Part shown: in pieces, positions 34,555-46,200 of the stretch
Layout of the letters: the number at the start of each line of letters is the position of its first letter
Position numbering within the stretch: the stretch's first letter is position 1
Assembly (NCBI GenBank): GCA_963969495.1
Contig: OZ018327.1
Span: forward strand, 35,283,282-35,347,281
Reading direction: 5' to 3'
Source: Ceratothoa steindachneri
Taxonomy: Eukaryota > Arthropoda > Malacostraca > Isopoda > Cymothoidae
DNA length: 64,000 nucleotides
Translations under genes and position numbers: made by a program
The notes under the pieces: generated by a model
Databases searched by the model: none
Seen by the model: the letters and a program-made list of their open reading frames with translations, nothing else
What the model was told of the DNA's origin: nothing

Positions 34555-35432
34555 CGAGGGGGGGTCAAAAGGTTTTGCGAATCGGTAGGGCAAACAGAGG
34601 AAGGGGGACGGCTGTTCGTGGGGGTGTTAGGACAAGTTATGACAAGTCAGGACCTACAGCCGCACGCTCCTGCCTCTTATATTTAAGAAGCAGTAGCTGA
34701 TCGCAGATCAAATTTTTGACCAAGGAAGGCAAGAATGCAAAAGAGATCCATGAACGCATGGTTGCAGTGTACACCGACACCACCCTTCCTATGCAACCAT
34801 TGCTCGCTGGAATAGGGAGTTCCGCCATGGTCGTGAGTCCCTTGAAGATGACCCCCGTCCAGGACACCCGTCAGACGTGACCAACGAGGATAATGTGGCC
34901 CGTGTGGAGAGGATGATCCTCGAAAATCGACGGGTGAAGGTCGAAGAAATCGAGCAAGAACTTGGAATATCACATGGAAGTGTTATCAACATCATCCACG
35001 ACAATTTGGCCATGACCAAGGTCTCTGCTCATTGTGTCCCTAGAAACCTCACGCCCCATAATCGACTTCAACGTCGTCAAAGTCCATAAGACCAGAGTTG
35101 CACAAGCTGCCCTGCGCGAGTGCGGATTCGAGGAGCTCAACCATTCCCTCTACAATCCACATCTGGCCCCTAGCGACTACTTTTTATTCCGCCAACTCAA
35201 GGCTGCACTGCGTGGACGCCGGTTTGGGGGCGATGAAGATGTCCAGCTCGCCGTCCAGGAGTGGATTGAACAGCAGTCGGGAGATTTCTGGTTGCCGGGA
35301 ATTCGAAGCCTCAGGGACAAGTGGCGCAAGTGCATTGAAGTCGAGGGTAGTTATATTGAAAAATAATAAAACACTTTTCCTCATATCTCGTTTCTTTATA
35401 TCCGAATGGCAAAACTTATTGACCGCCCCTCG
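34555..35432 (+). mobile_element. Internally deleted mariner (878 bp) nested in the hAT
   Basis: The ends are cgaggggggggtcaaaagg-like at 34,555 and, from the other strand at 35,432, cgaggggcggtcaataagtt. TA dinucleotides flank it at 34,553-34,554 and 35,433-35,434. Length is about 0.4 kb shorter than a whole mariner. Confidence 0.9.
34700..35366 (+). pseudogene. Mariner transposase, catalytic core deleted
   Basis: The N-terminal part is readable: the EIHERMVAVYTD helix and then TNEDNVARVERMILENRRVKVEEIEQELGISHGSV (34,880-34,985), a good helix-turn-helix. After RNLTPHN the reading jumps to VHKTRVAQAALRECGF (35,085 on), LAPSDYFLFR with the third catalytic Asp, and a complete C-terminus ending EVEGSYIEK-stop at 35,366. 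The region with the first and second Asp is lost and the frame changes at the join, so the product cannot be active; the ends could still be moved by a transposase supplied in trans (family knowledge). Confidence 0.88.
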
Positions 35433-35439
35433 TATGTCA

Positions 35440-35690
35440 ATCTCGTCAGTGCTAAAGTGTAAAATAACGAGCAAATACAAGTATTATGGCTAAGTCAGCA
35501 ACATCCATGGATTCATTTGAAGGGAAAAGATTTGACTCAGTTTTACGCTTCTGATTAATTCTTTTTGGCAAGTAATTAATACGACTAAAAACTCTCCTAT
35601 TTGAAAGGGGTACATATTCTATGTTGCGGACAAATTTTTCACCGATCATACTGTCTACTAAACTTTTTGCACTAGGTTTTATTTCATTTT
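35440..35690 (-). pseudogene. hAT transposase, start of catalytic region
   Basis: The minus strand reads SLVDSMIGEKFVRNIEYVPL, SNRRVFSRIN and then FPSNESMDVADLAIILVFARY. The canonical wording is ALQLDESTDVAGLAILLVFVRY; the catalytic Asp of LDES is Asn here (SNES). The reading is cut at 35,434 by the mariner. Confidence 0.8.
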
Positions 35691-35696
35691 TAGCAA

Positions 35697-35782
35697 CTGT
35701 ATTATCCTCAGCCCGCTGTGTTATCCTCAGCCCGCTGTGTTATCCTCAGCCCGCTGTGTTATCCTCAGCCCGCTGTATTATC
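35697..35782. repeat. Tandem repeat, 19-bp unit x4
   Basis: Four copies of ttatcctcagcccgctgtg, almost identical, inside the hAT element. Confidence 0.95.
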
Positions 35783-35919
35783 CGAAGACTAATTTTGTAA
35801 GAAGCAATGAGAGCTTTTATGTAATTGTTAGTGACAAAAGATCAAAAAATTATTTTCCTTTCTTTTAGTTATTTATTTCTTTTCTATAAACATTCAATGC
35901 TTTCATTCTTAAGTTGTGT

Positions 35920-36120
35920 TTAATTTTAAGGTTCCGTGCGAGCTTAGCAAGGAAGAGACAACCATTAGCAAGAACTGTTACACATTCGACGCAAAGTCCA
36001 TTCAACACCTCTTCATTACCAGCCCAAGTGAAGCCAAAACTCAAATAATTATCATCGTATTTTCTCTTCTTAGAAACTTCAGCAACAGGTTGAACGCTGA
36101 CTCCAATTGTTTCATCTGAA
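35920..36120 (-). pseudogene. hAT transposase N-terminus with BED-finger relic
   Basis: Minus strand reads KKRKYDDNYLSFGFTWAGNE followed by LCVECVTVLAN, matching the KRKYxxxYLxFGFT...CxxC start of BED-finger transposases of this group. The His pair of the finger is not seen before the frame is lost. Confidence 0.75.
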
Positions 36121-36553
36121 GCACTTTAGCTCTCTTTATATTTTTAACCATTGTATAGGTATAAATATTTAACATTTATCTATTTTTAAACGATATTTGT
36201 GGACTGTTGTTGGAATTAATGACAAATGTTAGCTGCAGCACAACTCTCTTTAAACTTTTTATCTTAAACACTAACTAACCATCGACATTGATCAAAGCAG
36301 CAACCCATATGCACTAACGACGAATTGCCAAGCAAAGTGACACAATTGATAATTCTGCCATGTTGCCACATTTCGTCATAATGTAACATACCTCATAATT
36401 TATAAATACTGATATACGTTTTTGCTTTTAAAGGTAACAAAATATTAACCTAATTACTATTTGTTAATTAAAATGGCTAACGAAGCCTCTGGACTTCTCT
36501 TACGGAGCCTGTGGGCCCAGCGCGGAGGCATTTTGAGAAACCCTGGTCTATAC

Positions 36554-37190
36554 GAGTGGCCTTTCAAGTTCTTGCCCCAAATATTCTCCTTTATCTCTTT
36601 TGAACTTTTAATCAGAAAGTTTAATTTATAATTAAGATAAAGTTATCAACTATTTTTCTAAACTAAAAATACGATAGTTATTTTTAACTGTATATGGTCA
36701 ATGTATGGGAACTTCCTTATTGTCCGCCATAGGATTTTTAGTATCCGAGTAAACAGGCAGAAAAACTGCCAAAATCTCTCTATCAAACTACAATCCACGG
36801 TGAAGCTGTACCATTACTATAACCTATAATAGCCGCATACAACAAATGCGCACATTGCAGCTTATAACAAAATTTTACCACAGCGTACACACGCCATGGG
36901 TGAATATTCTCCCGGGTGAATATTCTCCCCTTGCTACGAGAATTAAAATAAAGGATAAAATAACCAATTGAATCAATTATTTAAAGGGTAACTCTTAGAG
37001 GCTAAATCCGGTTACAGACGGGAACTAGAAAGATTCCATAAGGCTCATAACTTCGCCCGAGCCATTGTTATTAGAACTCGAGCAATCACGAGTTAGTTTC
37101 CAAATGTTAGAGCAAAGGTGCTAGAAAATATCAACTCTCGAAATGTTAAAGAAAGTGAGCAAATGAGCTATAATCCGCATTCGGATTTGG
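36554..37190. other. No gene recognised; a short direct repeat
   Basis: gtgaatattctccc occurs twice at about 36,900-36,930. The remainder is AT-rich unique-looking sequence. Confidence 0.5.
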
Positions 37191-37480
37191 ATTTTCAACT
37201 AAATCTAATCAACTCATTCATTACTAAACCTCCCCCCCCCGCATCACCTCCACAAATTTTCATCGAAATCGGTCAATAGAAGGAATAATTCATCCATTAT
37301 CCGGATCCGGATCTGAACCGAAATCTAATCCACTCTTCCATGTCCTATGCCCCTCCCAACCCCTCCCTCTACAGAATGTCATCCAAATATTTTTTTAGAT
37401 ATATTGTACACAAGTAGACAAACAAACACGGTTGGTCACAAACCCCCCACCAAACTCTGTTGGGGGAGGTAATAAAGAGT
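37190..37480 (+). mobile_element. Dispersed-repeat tail (RTE-like or SINE-like), class uncertain
   Basis: The succession atttttcatcgaaatcggtc-like, acaagtagacaaacaaacac and ttgggggaggtaataa is typical of a widespread invertebrate dispersed repeat tail. Two similar blocks (37,180-37,300 and 37,300-37,470) suggest a partial duplication. Assignment rests on wording I recognise, not on a search. Confidence 0.4.
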
Positions 37481-37990
37481 ACCCTCGGGCCTTACCCATG
37501 AAGTGGGCGTGGCTAATAATTTTGTTTACTTCACAACTGCATTTCTAAAACTGTTTCCTTTTATTTTCCCAAGGGGAATTATAAAATACCCCGCCTCCCT
37601 GCATTAGATATTCTCTGCCGTGTTCATACTTATTTAGGCTCTTCTCACAGGCCTAAAATTGCAGTGTTTCATTTTTCCCGGGGGGTTGATTTCGGGGGAT
37701 ATATAGCCCTACTGATGGAATATAAACTACAAGGGAGTCATTGAAAAGGTTTTTATTTAATAAAAATAAGCGAAAACCGACGAGGGTATCTCCGGCGGAA
37801 TGTGGGTGTGTGTGTGTGTGAAGTGGTTTGTGAGAAAAGTGGTGAAGATGTGTGAAGTGAAATGTATGGAAAATATTACAGAGTTCGACTCGTCTAAATA
37901 AGGGATTACTTCAAGTTTTGGTTAGATGGAGGGGGACGCAACTCTCCAGTACGGCTCATCATCCACAGGTGGATAAATACCCCTGTGGGT
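37481..37990. other. No gene recognised
   Basis: A short TG tract at 37,804-37,820. Nothing else identified. Confidence 0.5.
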
Positions 37991-37999
37991 GTTAGGATA

Positions 38000-38890
38000 G
38001 AAAGAATGAAGAAGCAGATAAGGAAAAGAGGAGGCAAAATACAAATAAGAGGAATAATGAAGGCAATGAAGACAAAGACAACGATAACCATGAAGACAAC
38101 CCAAATAAAAATAAAAACAAAGCCTACAATCACCATGAAGACAAAGACACCAAATAGCAATGATGAAAAATAAAGACAAGCTCTAATAACAATAAAAAAT
38201 CAAAACAAACTACCTGATAACAACGAAGACAAAGACCCCGATAGCAATGAAGACGACTCAAATAACAATAGAGACAAAGACTACGAATAAAGAGAAGCTC
38301 TAATAACAATAAAATAATGAAAACAAACAACCTGATATCAATGAAGTCAAAGACGCAGATAACAATGAAGACGACCTAAATGAGAATAAAGACAAAGACT
38401 AAAATTTCCATGAAGGCAAAGACACTAAATGGCAATATGACAATAAGAGAAGCTCTAATAAGAATAAACACAATGAAAACAAACTACATGATGACGATGA
38501 AGACAAAGACCCAGATAACAATGCAGACGACCCAAATGACAATAAAGACAAAGTCACCAAATGGCAATATGATAATAAAGAGAGGCTTTAATAGCAATAA
38601 AAAAATGAAAACAACTACCTGATAACAATGAAGACAAAGACGCAGATAAAAATGTAGATGACCCAAATAGCAACAAAACAGACTACAAATAGCAATGATG
38701 AAAATAAAGAGATGCTCTAAGAACAATAAAATAATGAAAACAAACTACCCGATAACAACGAAGACAAAGACCCAAATAACAATAAAGACAAAGACCCTGA
38801 TATCAATGAAGACGACCCAAATAAAAATAAAGTCAAAGACTCCAAATGGCAATGGTAGCAATAAAGATGCAAATAATACAAGTTATCTAT
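38000..38890. repeat. Purine-rich complex repeat, irregular unit about 117-158 bp
   Basis: The theme 'acaaactacctgataacaatgaagacaaagaccc ... gacgacccaaat ... aagctctaataacaataaa' recurs about seven times; the tgata/tgatg word begins near 38,215, 38,332, 38,490, 38,610 and 38,748. Frames on both strands are composition artefacts. Confidence 0.88.
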
Positions 38891-38927
38891 TTACACACTA
38901 GATATAATATAAATAACGATGGTACAT

Positions 38928-38931
<4 letters not shown>

Positions 38932-39003
<72 letters not shown>
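38932..39003. repeat. (TA)n microsatellite
   Basis: Uninterrupted TA tract of about 70 bp. Confidence 0.98.
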
Positions 39004-39006
<3 letters not shown>

Positions 39007-39090
39007 TGTATATCGATATACCTTGCTAATTCCTTGTTTCCGTCATTTTCCCCGATCTTTTAAAGACGAGTGACCCCAACGTTATTTAAA

Positions 39091-39193
39091 CCCTAATATA
39101 ACCTAACTTTACCTAGCCTAACTCATCCCAACCTAATCTAAACTAGGCTAGGTTAGTTTAGGTTAAGTTAAGCTAGGTTATGCTATATTAGGG
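39091..39193. repeat. Telomere-like CCTAA/TTAGG words in inverted arrangement
   Basis: CCTAA-type words (cctaatataacctaacttta, cctagcctaa, cctaatc) occupy the left half and taggctaggttag, taggttaag, tatattaggg the right half, giving an imperfect palindrome of about 100 bp. The arthropod telomere repeat is TTAGG; the words here are degenerate. Confidence 0.65.
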
Positions 39194-39450
39194 TCGAAAA
39201 CCCTTTGGGATTCTCATCATTACCAAATCCATTCTTCCTTCAAGAAAATCTCTTCATATTCTTCTCCATTATATGCAGATTTTGTCTTTGAAGTATATTT
39301 TATTTTCTAAAAAGACAAAACCGAATTCTCGGAAATTAATAGTTTTGTTTATATTTCGTTTCCTGGTTTGTTCTCAATGACTGCAACGAGAAAATATCCT
39401 TTCACTGCTTACATCACATAAGCTTTCTTATAATACCCACATAATAATCT

Positions 39451-39681
39451 GGGGTGTCCATAAAGTCTCTTTACAATTTTATAATTTAATTACAAAGGCA
39501 ATTGATAAGATATCTTAATTAGACTTGTTCTATTGTACTCAGTGGTTTTCAAAGTGTATTAACTGAGGTACAAAAAACTTTGAAATCCAATGAGTACAAT
39601 AGAATAAGTTTGATTAAGATATCTTATCAATTGCCTTTGTAATATTTTTTTAAAATTGTAAACAGACTTTATGGATACCCT
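39451..39681. mobile_element. Foldback MITE with terminal inverted repeats of about 105 bp
   Basis: Left end ggggtgtccataaagtctct and right-end complement gggtatccataaagtctgt; the arms stay similar through acaaaggcaattgataagat, atcttaat and ctattgtactca to a small central spacer near 39,560. The end wording resembles Tc1/mariner-type MITEs. A clean TA duplication is not evident. Confidence 0.85.
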
Positions 39682-40329
39682 ATACATTATTTTCTAAATT
39701 CTTTAATCCACATAGTTAAAATTATCCGCCGAAGACGCGTGCGCATGGAATCAGTGCCTCTTAAATAGGGCAACGTTCCCATTTTAAAAAGAGTCGGTTA
39801 CACATTTGAAACATGTCACCGACTTTGCGCGGCGCGTACATGCTATACTTATACAAGTCTTGTGCTACATGTACATAGTTCTTATCGTCTCTATGTACGT
39901 ATTGCAATATAATCATAGTTAAATTAAATAGTAATATACATGCTCCAGTTACCTGAAAACAACCCTATTAGGTAGAGAGACAAATAGACTGCCCTAAAAG
40001 CATCTTTCCCCAAAGGAGGTCTTCTATCCCCCATAAACATCAAGGGGTGGCTTATCCCACATCCCCTCCCCCCAAATCACGGGGTCCCCCTCTGTTTGAT
40101 CGGCAAATAGATAAAAGACCCCGATTCAAAGGTATCACCCACCCCTGTAATACCTCCCCTGTATTGCCCCCTCCCTGTAAATACAGGGCAACCACAATGT
40201 AAGTATTGATACGGGAAGGGTGAGGGGGCGGAGGGATTTCAAAAAAATCTCGGAATTAATAAATGGGGAAATAAATGCAAAGCAATAATTGAAGGAAATA
40301 GAGGAAAATATAAGAATTGAATGAGTACT
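39682..40329. other. No gene recognised
   Basis: Includes a C-rich block (40,015-40,180). No recognisable gene. Confidence 0.5.
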
Positions 40330-40331
40330 AA

Positions 40332-40368
<37 letters not shown>
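40330..40368. repeat. (ATT)n microsatellite
   Basis: About 12 ATT units. Confidence 0.97.
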
Positions 40369-40369
<1 letters not shown>

Positions 40370-41555
40370 GTAAGAAGGAAAAACTAACGATAGCATTAGA
40401 TGCTTAAGGTCACAAGAGGGTAGTATAGAACTAGAATAGAGAGACAAAAATAATGAAGGGGTTTTGAAATGGCTTAACGCCCTCTTTCTCTCAGAGTCCG
40501 GTCTAACCGGGCGTGATTAAGAAAATGGGAAAAAAGAAGACAGAAGAAGAAAATAAACAAAAAATACTTAAAAGATGAACTGTTTAATTATGTCGTTTCC
40601 CCATTTTTCACTCCCCTAACTTAACCAGATTACGAGTCTTCTCATAAACTGTGTGGTGATACCATCGTTCGTTTAGGCTCTTTTAATATTAATAATCTTA
40701 AGCAAAACTCGAATAACTAATAAAAATTACTCTAGATAAAAATATATATACATTTAACCACCATAATTAAGTTATTTAAAAATAATTAATTTTTATTCAC
40801 GAAAATAAATTAATTCGCTCAATATTAACAAACCTACTTTATTATTACGTTATTCAATAAAATGATATGGAATTAGCGAAAAAGGAAGAGAATTACCCAA
40901 ATGGAAACAAGTTGTAATTGGAATTACAAAATCGAAGTTGCAGGATACCAAAAATACCAAAAATCTCAATAGTATTTCTGGAAAAAAAATATCCACTAAA
41001 AATATGAAATGTGCTTTCCAAAATACAGGTCAAATTCCGATCAAAATTCCCAAATTACCCCCTTCCCCCTAAAATGATAAATAAAAAATGCTCTTTTTTA
41101 AAAATACAGCTGAAATTCTCCTCAAAATTACAAAAAAATAAAAAGTAATAAAAATGGAGATCAAATTCTGCTAAAAAGAATTCAGGATTTTGGAATGAAA
41201 GGACGAAGAAAGATCTCGATGAGCGCAGGGTAAATGGCAAATTTGGGACTGATGCTTGAGGTAGGAATGGTAGGGCAGAAGTAGATACAAGTGGATAAAA
41301 GAAAAGATGTAAAACAGAAGATTTATATGTCCTGAGGTGGTATAATCATATAAGAAGAATAGGTGGAAATAAAGGGTGGCCTTAATGTCTGGACTATAAG
41401 GTAAAAGGCATATTTACAATAAAAAAGTAACTACATCTCATTTAATTTGAAATACAATTTATTTAATTAAAATATTAATAAATAAAATCTTGGCTGTGAT
41501 TTTTACCATTTGTTACGCAAGGTTTGATGCGGTTTGGGAGATTCACGAGATGCAA
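40369..41555. other. No gene recognised; AT-rich
   Basis: Unique-looking AT-rich DNA. A 61-codon minus-strand frame at 41,055-41,240 is unrecognised. Confidence 0.5.
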
Positions 41556-44190
41556 TAACTCAACTTCCATCAAATTGAGCACCTTTATTTATGACGCGTG
41601 GTTCCCTTGGGTGTCTTCGTTAGAATACCCAAGAAAAACAAGTAAAAAGGGGTAAGGTCTGGTGCAAGAAGAGACCAGTGTGATATTTCCTGAGTCCAGA
41701 CTTTAGGAACACCCTGTATAAAAGATCAGGGCGAGGTTCACATAATCCCAATACATTAACTCCAAATTTCCCACAATTGGAACACATTCATTTATGACGA
41801 GCTGTTCCCCCGGGTGTCTTCGTTAGCATACCCAAGAAAAACAATTTGAGAGTAGCAAAGTCTTGTCAACGAATAGAACATTGTGATATTTCTAGTGTTC
41901 AGACTTTAGGAACACCCTGTATAAAAGATCATGGCGAGGATCCAATAATTAACTCTAATTTCCGTCAATTGGAACACATTCATTTATGAGAGCTGTTCCC
42001 TAGGGTGTCTTCGTTAGCATACCCCCCAAAAAAACAAGTGAAGAGGGGTAGGGTTTGTTAAACAAAGAGACCCTTGTGATATTTTCTGTGTCCAGACTTT
42101 GGGAACACCCAGTATAAATGATCCGGGAAAAGTTCACATGATCCCTATAGATTCACTTCAAATTTCCGTCAATTGGAACACATTCATTTATTACGAGATG
42201 TTCCCTCGGGTATCTTGGCTAGCATACACAAAAAAAACAATTAAAGATATGTAAAGTTTGGTAAAGAAAGAGAACAGTGTGATATTTTCTGTGTCCAGAA
42301 TTTAGGAACACCTTGTATGAAAGATCAGGGCGATGTTCCAAAACATTAACTCCAAATTTCCGTCAATTGGAACACATTCATTTATGAAGGGCTGTTCCTT
42401 CGGGTTCTTCGTGGGCATACCCTAAAAAAAACATGTAAAGAGGGGTATGGTATGGTGAAAAAATAGACCAGTGTGATTTATCCAGTGTCAAGACATTAGG
42501 AACACCCTGTATAAAAGATCCGAGGGAAGTACACTTGATCCCAATAGATTCAGTTCAAATTTCCGTCAATTGGAACACATTCATTTATGACGAGCTGTTC
42601 CCTCGGGTGTCTTCGCTAGCATACCCAAGAAAAACAAGTCAAGAGGGGTAAGGTCTGGTGAAGGAAAAGACTAGTGTAATATGTCCTGTGTCCAGAATTT
42701 AGGAACACCCTGTATGAAAGATCAGGGCGAAGTTCACATTATCCCAATAGATTGACTTCAAATTTCTGTCAATTGGAACACATTCATTTATGACGAGCTT
42801 TTCCCTCGGGTGTGTTCGTTACATACCCAAGAAAAACAAGGGAAGAGGGGTAAGGTTTGGTGAACACAGAGACCCCTGTGATATTTCCTGTGTCTAGTCT
42901 TTAGTAACACCCTGTATGAAAGATCAGGGCAAGGTTCCAATTTATTAACTCAAATTTCGGTCAATTAGAAAATATTCATTTATTACGATCTGTTCCCTTG
43001 GGTGTCCTCGTTAGCATGCACTTTAAAAAACATGTAAAGAGGGGGAAGATCTGGTGAACAAAGAGACTAGTGGGATATTTCTAGTGTCCAGACTTTAGGA
43101 ACACCCTGTATAAAAGATCAGAGCAAAGTTCACTTGATCCCAATAGATTCACTTCAAATTTCCGTCAATTGGAACACATTCATTTATGACGAGCTGTTCC
43201 CTCAGGTGTCTTCGCTAGCATACCCAAGAAAAACAAATGAAGATGGGTAAGGTTTGATTAACAAAGAGATTAGTGGGATATTTCCTGCATCAAGTCCTTA
43301 GGAACACCCTGTATCAAAGATTAGGGCGAAGTTAACATGATCCCAATAGATTCAATTCAAATTTCCGTCAATTGGAACACATTCATTTATCACGAGCTGT
43401 TCCCTCGGCTGTCTTTGCTAGCATACCCAAGAAAAACAAGTAAAGGGGGGTATGATCTGGTGAACGAAGAGACTAGTATGATGATTTCTGTCTCTAGTCT
43501 TAAGGTACACCCTGTATGAAAGATTAGGGTGAGGTTCCAATTTATTAACTCAAAATTTCCGTCAATTAGAAAACATTCATTTATGACGAGCTGTTTCCTC
43601 GGGTTTCTTCGTTAGCATACCCAAGAAAAAAAAGTGAAGAGGGGTAAGGTCTGGTGAACGAAGAGACTAGTGTAAAATTTCCAGTAGGCAGACTTTAGGG
43701 ACACCCTGTATAAAAGATCAGAGCGGAGTACACTTGATACCAATAGATTCACTTCAAATTTCCCTCAATTGGAACACATTCATTTATGACGACTGTTCCC
43801 TCGGGTGTCTTTGCTAGCATACCGAAAAAAAACAAGTGAAGAGGAATAAAGTCTGGTAAACGAAGAGACTACTGTGATATTTACAGGGTCCAGACTTTAG
43901 AAGCACCCTGTATAAATGATCCGGGGAAAGTTCGCATGATCCCAATATATTCACTTCAAATTTCCGTCAATTGGAACACATTCATTTACCACGAGCTGTT
44001 CCCTCGGGTGTCTTCGCTAGCATACCCAAGAAAAACAAGTGGATATGGGTAAGGTCTTGTGAAGGCTGAGACTAGTGTGATATATCCTGTGTCCAGACTT
44101 GAGGAACACCCTGTATAAAAGATTCGGGGGAGGTTCACATGATCCCAATACATTAACTCCAAATTTCCGTTTGAGCACATTCATTTATGA
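41556..44190. repeat. Satellite array, unit about 200 bp, 14 copies
   Basis: The word (c)attcatttatgacgagc or a variant falls at about 41,586, 41,787, 41,986, 42,183, 42,384, 42,586, 42,784, 42,974, 43,176, 43,382, 43,577, 43,778, 43,983 and 44,184, spacings of 190-206 bp. Each unit carries tgttccctcgggtgtcttcg, catacccaagaaaaacaag, aggaacaccctgtataaaag and ccaatagattc. The aggaacaccctgtat word is like the terminal sequence of some Tc1/mariner-type elements. Confidence 0.96.
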
Positions 44191-45555
44191 TACTCTGTTG
44201 TTTCAGGGCTCTTGAATCTTTAATTTTCATTGCGTACTCCTTCTTTACTCCTTCTACACCTTCTTCTTTAAAATACCCCAAGAAAAGAACTCGAGTGGGT
44301 AAGGAAGGGTATGGTGAAGGTATGGTGAAAGAGGACACCATTGATTACACCTTCTCATTTTGCACACTCCAGAAAGAGAAATCAAGAGGGTAAGGTTAGG
44401 TTTGAATGAGACTATCGAGTACACATTCTTCTTTAGAATCCCCATCAAAAGTTCTGATGAATAATGAAACCTTTGCGATATTATATTGATATTATCCTTA
44501 ACCTCGCGATACCCTCGAACGTCATAACCTAACTTAACCTAACTAACCTTAGCCTAACCTTATTTGGCGATAACCTCGAACGCTATGGCTGCCATGTCTA
44601 TTTCGAAAAAGCCCCAATTTCCCAATTAAAAATTATAACATAAAATTAAAAAAAATAGTGATTATCTCTCATAAAATATTTAAAAATACAAAGAGGGAAA
44701 AAATAGTAAAGTACACCTCTAAATCTGTTCTAACTCATCCCTATAACACCCATATTTAATCTACGGTATAATCATTTCTTTCAGGTAGAGAATTATTTGG
44801 TATTATCGCGATGATAACGGGACACACGTCGACAGATTTATAGCCCCACCGTAATTTCTAAGTGAGTATTATCAGAATTATCGCCTCTCCAGATTTCACA
44901 TTTCTCGAGATTAATTTTAGCCGACTCGATGCGAGGCTAGTTCGGGTTCGGCGCAGGCGCTAGTCACTGTATTAATAGTTACGATGTCTACATAATATTT
45001 TCACGACCTGAATTATTAAATATGAAATTAAAATAATTAACTAATGAATATACGGCTGTAATTCAAGAGCTGCTAATTAAAATGGTATGTTTTTTCAAAG
45101 AAGAAAAAGAGAGGAAATTTGTAGGAATAAGGAGGGCATTTTTAGTTTAAGGAAGGGGCGAATAAAATCAATAATACGGTTTGAGGAAGGTAAGAGTATT
45201 AAACACATGATAAATACTACAATACTGCTAGTAATATACTACTACTAATGATAATAATAATTTGATTATGATCCTTCCAAAGATGTTTAGTATATCCCTC
45301 GTAGTGGTTAGTGTGACTATCCACTGTTTTATAAGGGGGGGGGGAGGTTCCAATATACACCCTAGACTTAAACTGAGCTAACCTTCAAACGGTATAAATT
45401 ATACCCCCCCTCCATCACATACACATCATACACGCACTTTTCACTCCTCATAACTTCATCCCTTTCTTTGAGGATTATTTAAAAAAAACAACATTCTGAT
45501 CAAGATTCCCTCGTTGGTTTCCGCCGGTTTTTGTAGCAATTAAAAATGAATAAAT
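44191..45555. other. No gene recognised; short AACCT-rich patch
   Basis: CCTAAC/AACCT words at about 44,517-44,565 resemble degenerate telomeric repeat. A G run lies at 45,340. Confidence 0.5.
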
Positions 45556-46140
45556 CACAATGCAAAGTACCCCTACTCTTAATACTGCTACCATACATCT
45601 ACAAATGTATCACTACACGTTCGTAACGACTACATCCACACTCGGTAGAAGTCCCACTTATTCCTGGACGAATGAATCGTCGACAGCAAATATCTGTGGC
45701 ACTCATCAGTTATCAATAGTGCCACAACAGACGCAAATGAGGGCAGACGGTGCCTCTCCATCGTTCGTAAATTCCGGCGGATTATTATGAGAAAACAACT
45801 TGAATTATTATTATAATTCTCATCATCACTAACTCTATAATTTAAGAAGGGGATTTTTTTTTAGTATTTGAATAATAATTTCATCTTAGTTTGGTTATGA
45901 CTTATGTTTTTTATTTTCTAATAATTCTTTTAAAATATCAAAAAACAAAATGGTGAAGCTCAGAAATAAATATAAGTATCGACATTTTGCGATTGTTTTA
46001 AAACCCAAAGAATTACAAATGGTGAAGTTTAGAAAATTTAGTTTTAAGTTCCTTTTTTAAATTATTATAATTGGCGAAGTTCAGAAAATTCCTAAAAATT
46101 TAACCATGGCTGCTTTTTTTTAGATTTTATATTTAAATCT
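45556..46140. other. Unrecognised region with a 76-codon open frame
   Basis: A plus-strand frame at 45,560-45,790 (Thr/Ser-rich) has no recognisable motif; I do not call it a gene. AT-rich sequence follows. Confidence 0.35.
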
Positions 46141-46159
46141 TAGTAGCGAAGCCATTACC

Positions 46160-46200
46160 TTGTTATTATTATTATTATTATTATTTTTATATTATTATTA
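46160..46200. repeat. (ATT)n microsatellite
   Basis: TTA/ATT units with one T-run interruption. Confidence 0.93.

Larger units (their letters stand above)
33719..36545 (-). mobile_element. hAT transposon (BED-finger/ZBED-SCAND3-like), 2,827 bp including a nested mariner
   Basis: The ends are cagggcttctcaaact at 33,719 and, on the opposite strand from 36,545, cagggtttctcaaaat. Flanks read (a)gtcttac at 33,712-33,718 and gtctatac at 36,546-36,553, an 8-bp target duplication with one base lost. Minus-strand pieces match a hAT transposase: a BED-like N-terminus, the target-site-distal RNase H start, and the C-terminal dimerisation region. The middle of the gene is missing and a mariner sits in the gap. 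Confidence 0.85.

Noticed and set aside
34877..35089. Stand-alone helix-turn-helix gene
   Set aside because: It is the N-terminal DNA-binding part of the deleted mariner transposase, confirmed by ends and C-terminus.
45560..45790. 76-codon plus-strand frame as a small gene
   Set aside because: No homology recognised, low-complexity Thr/Ser composition, and no supporting signals.
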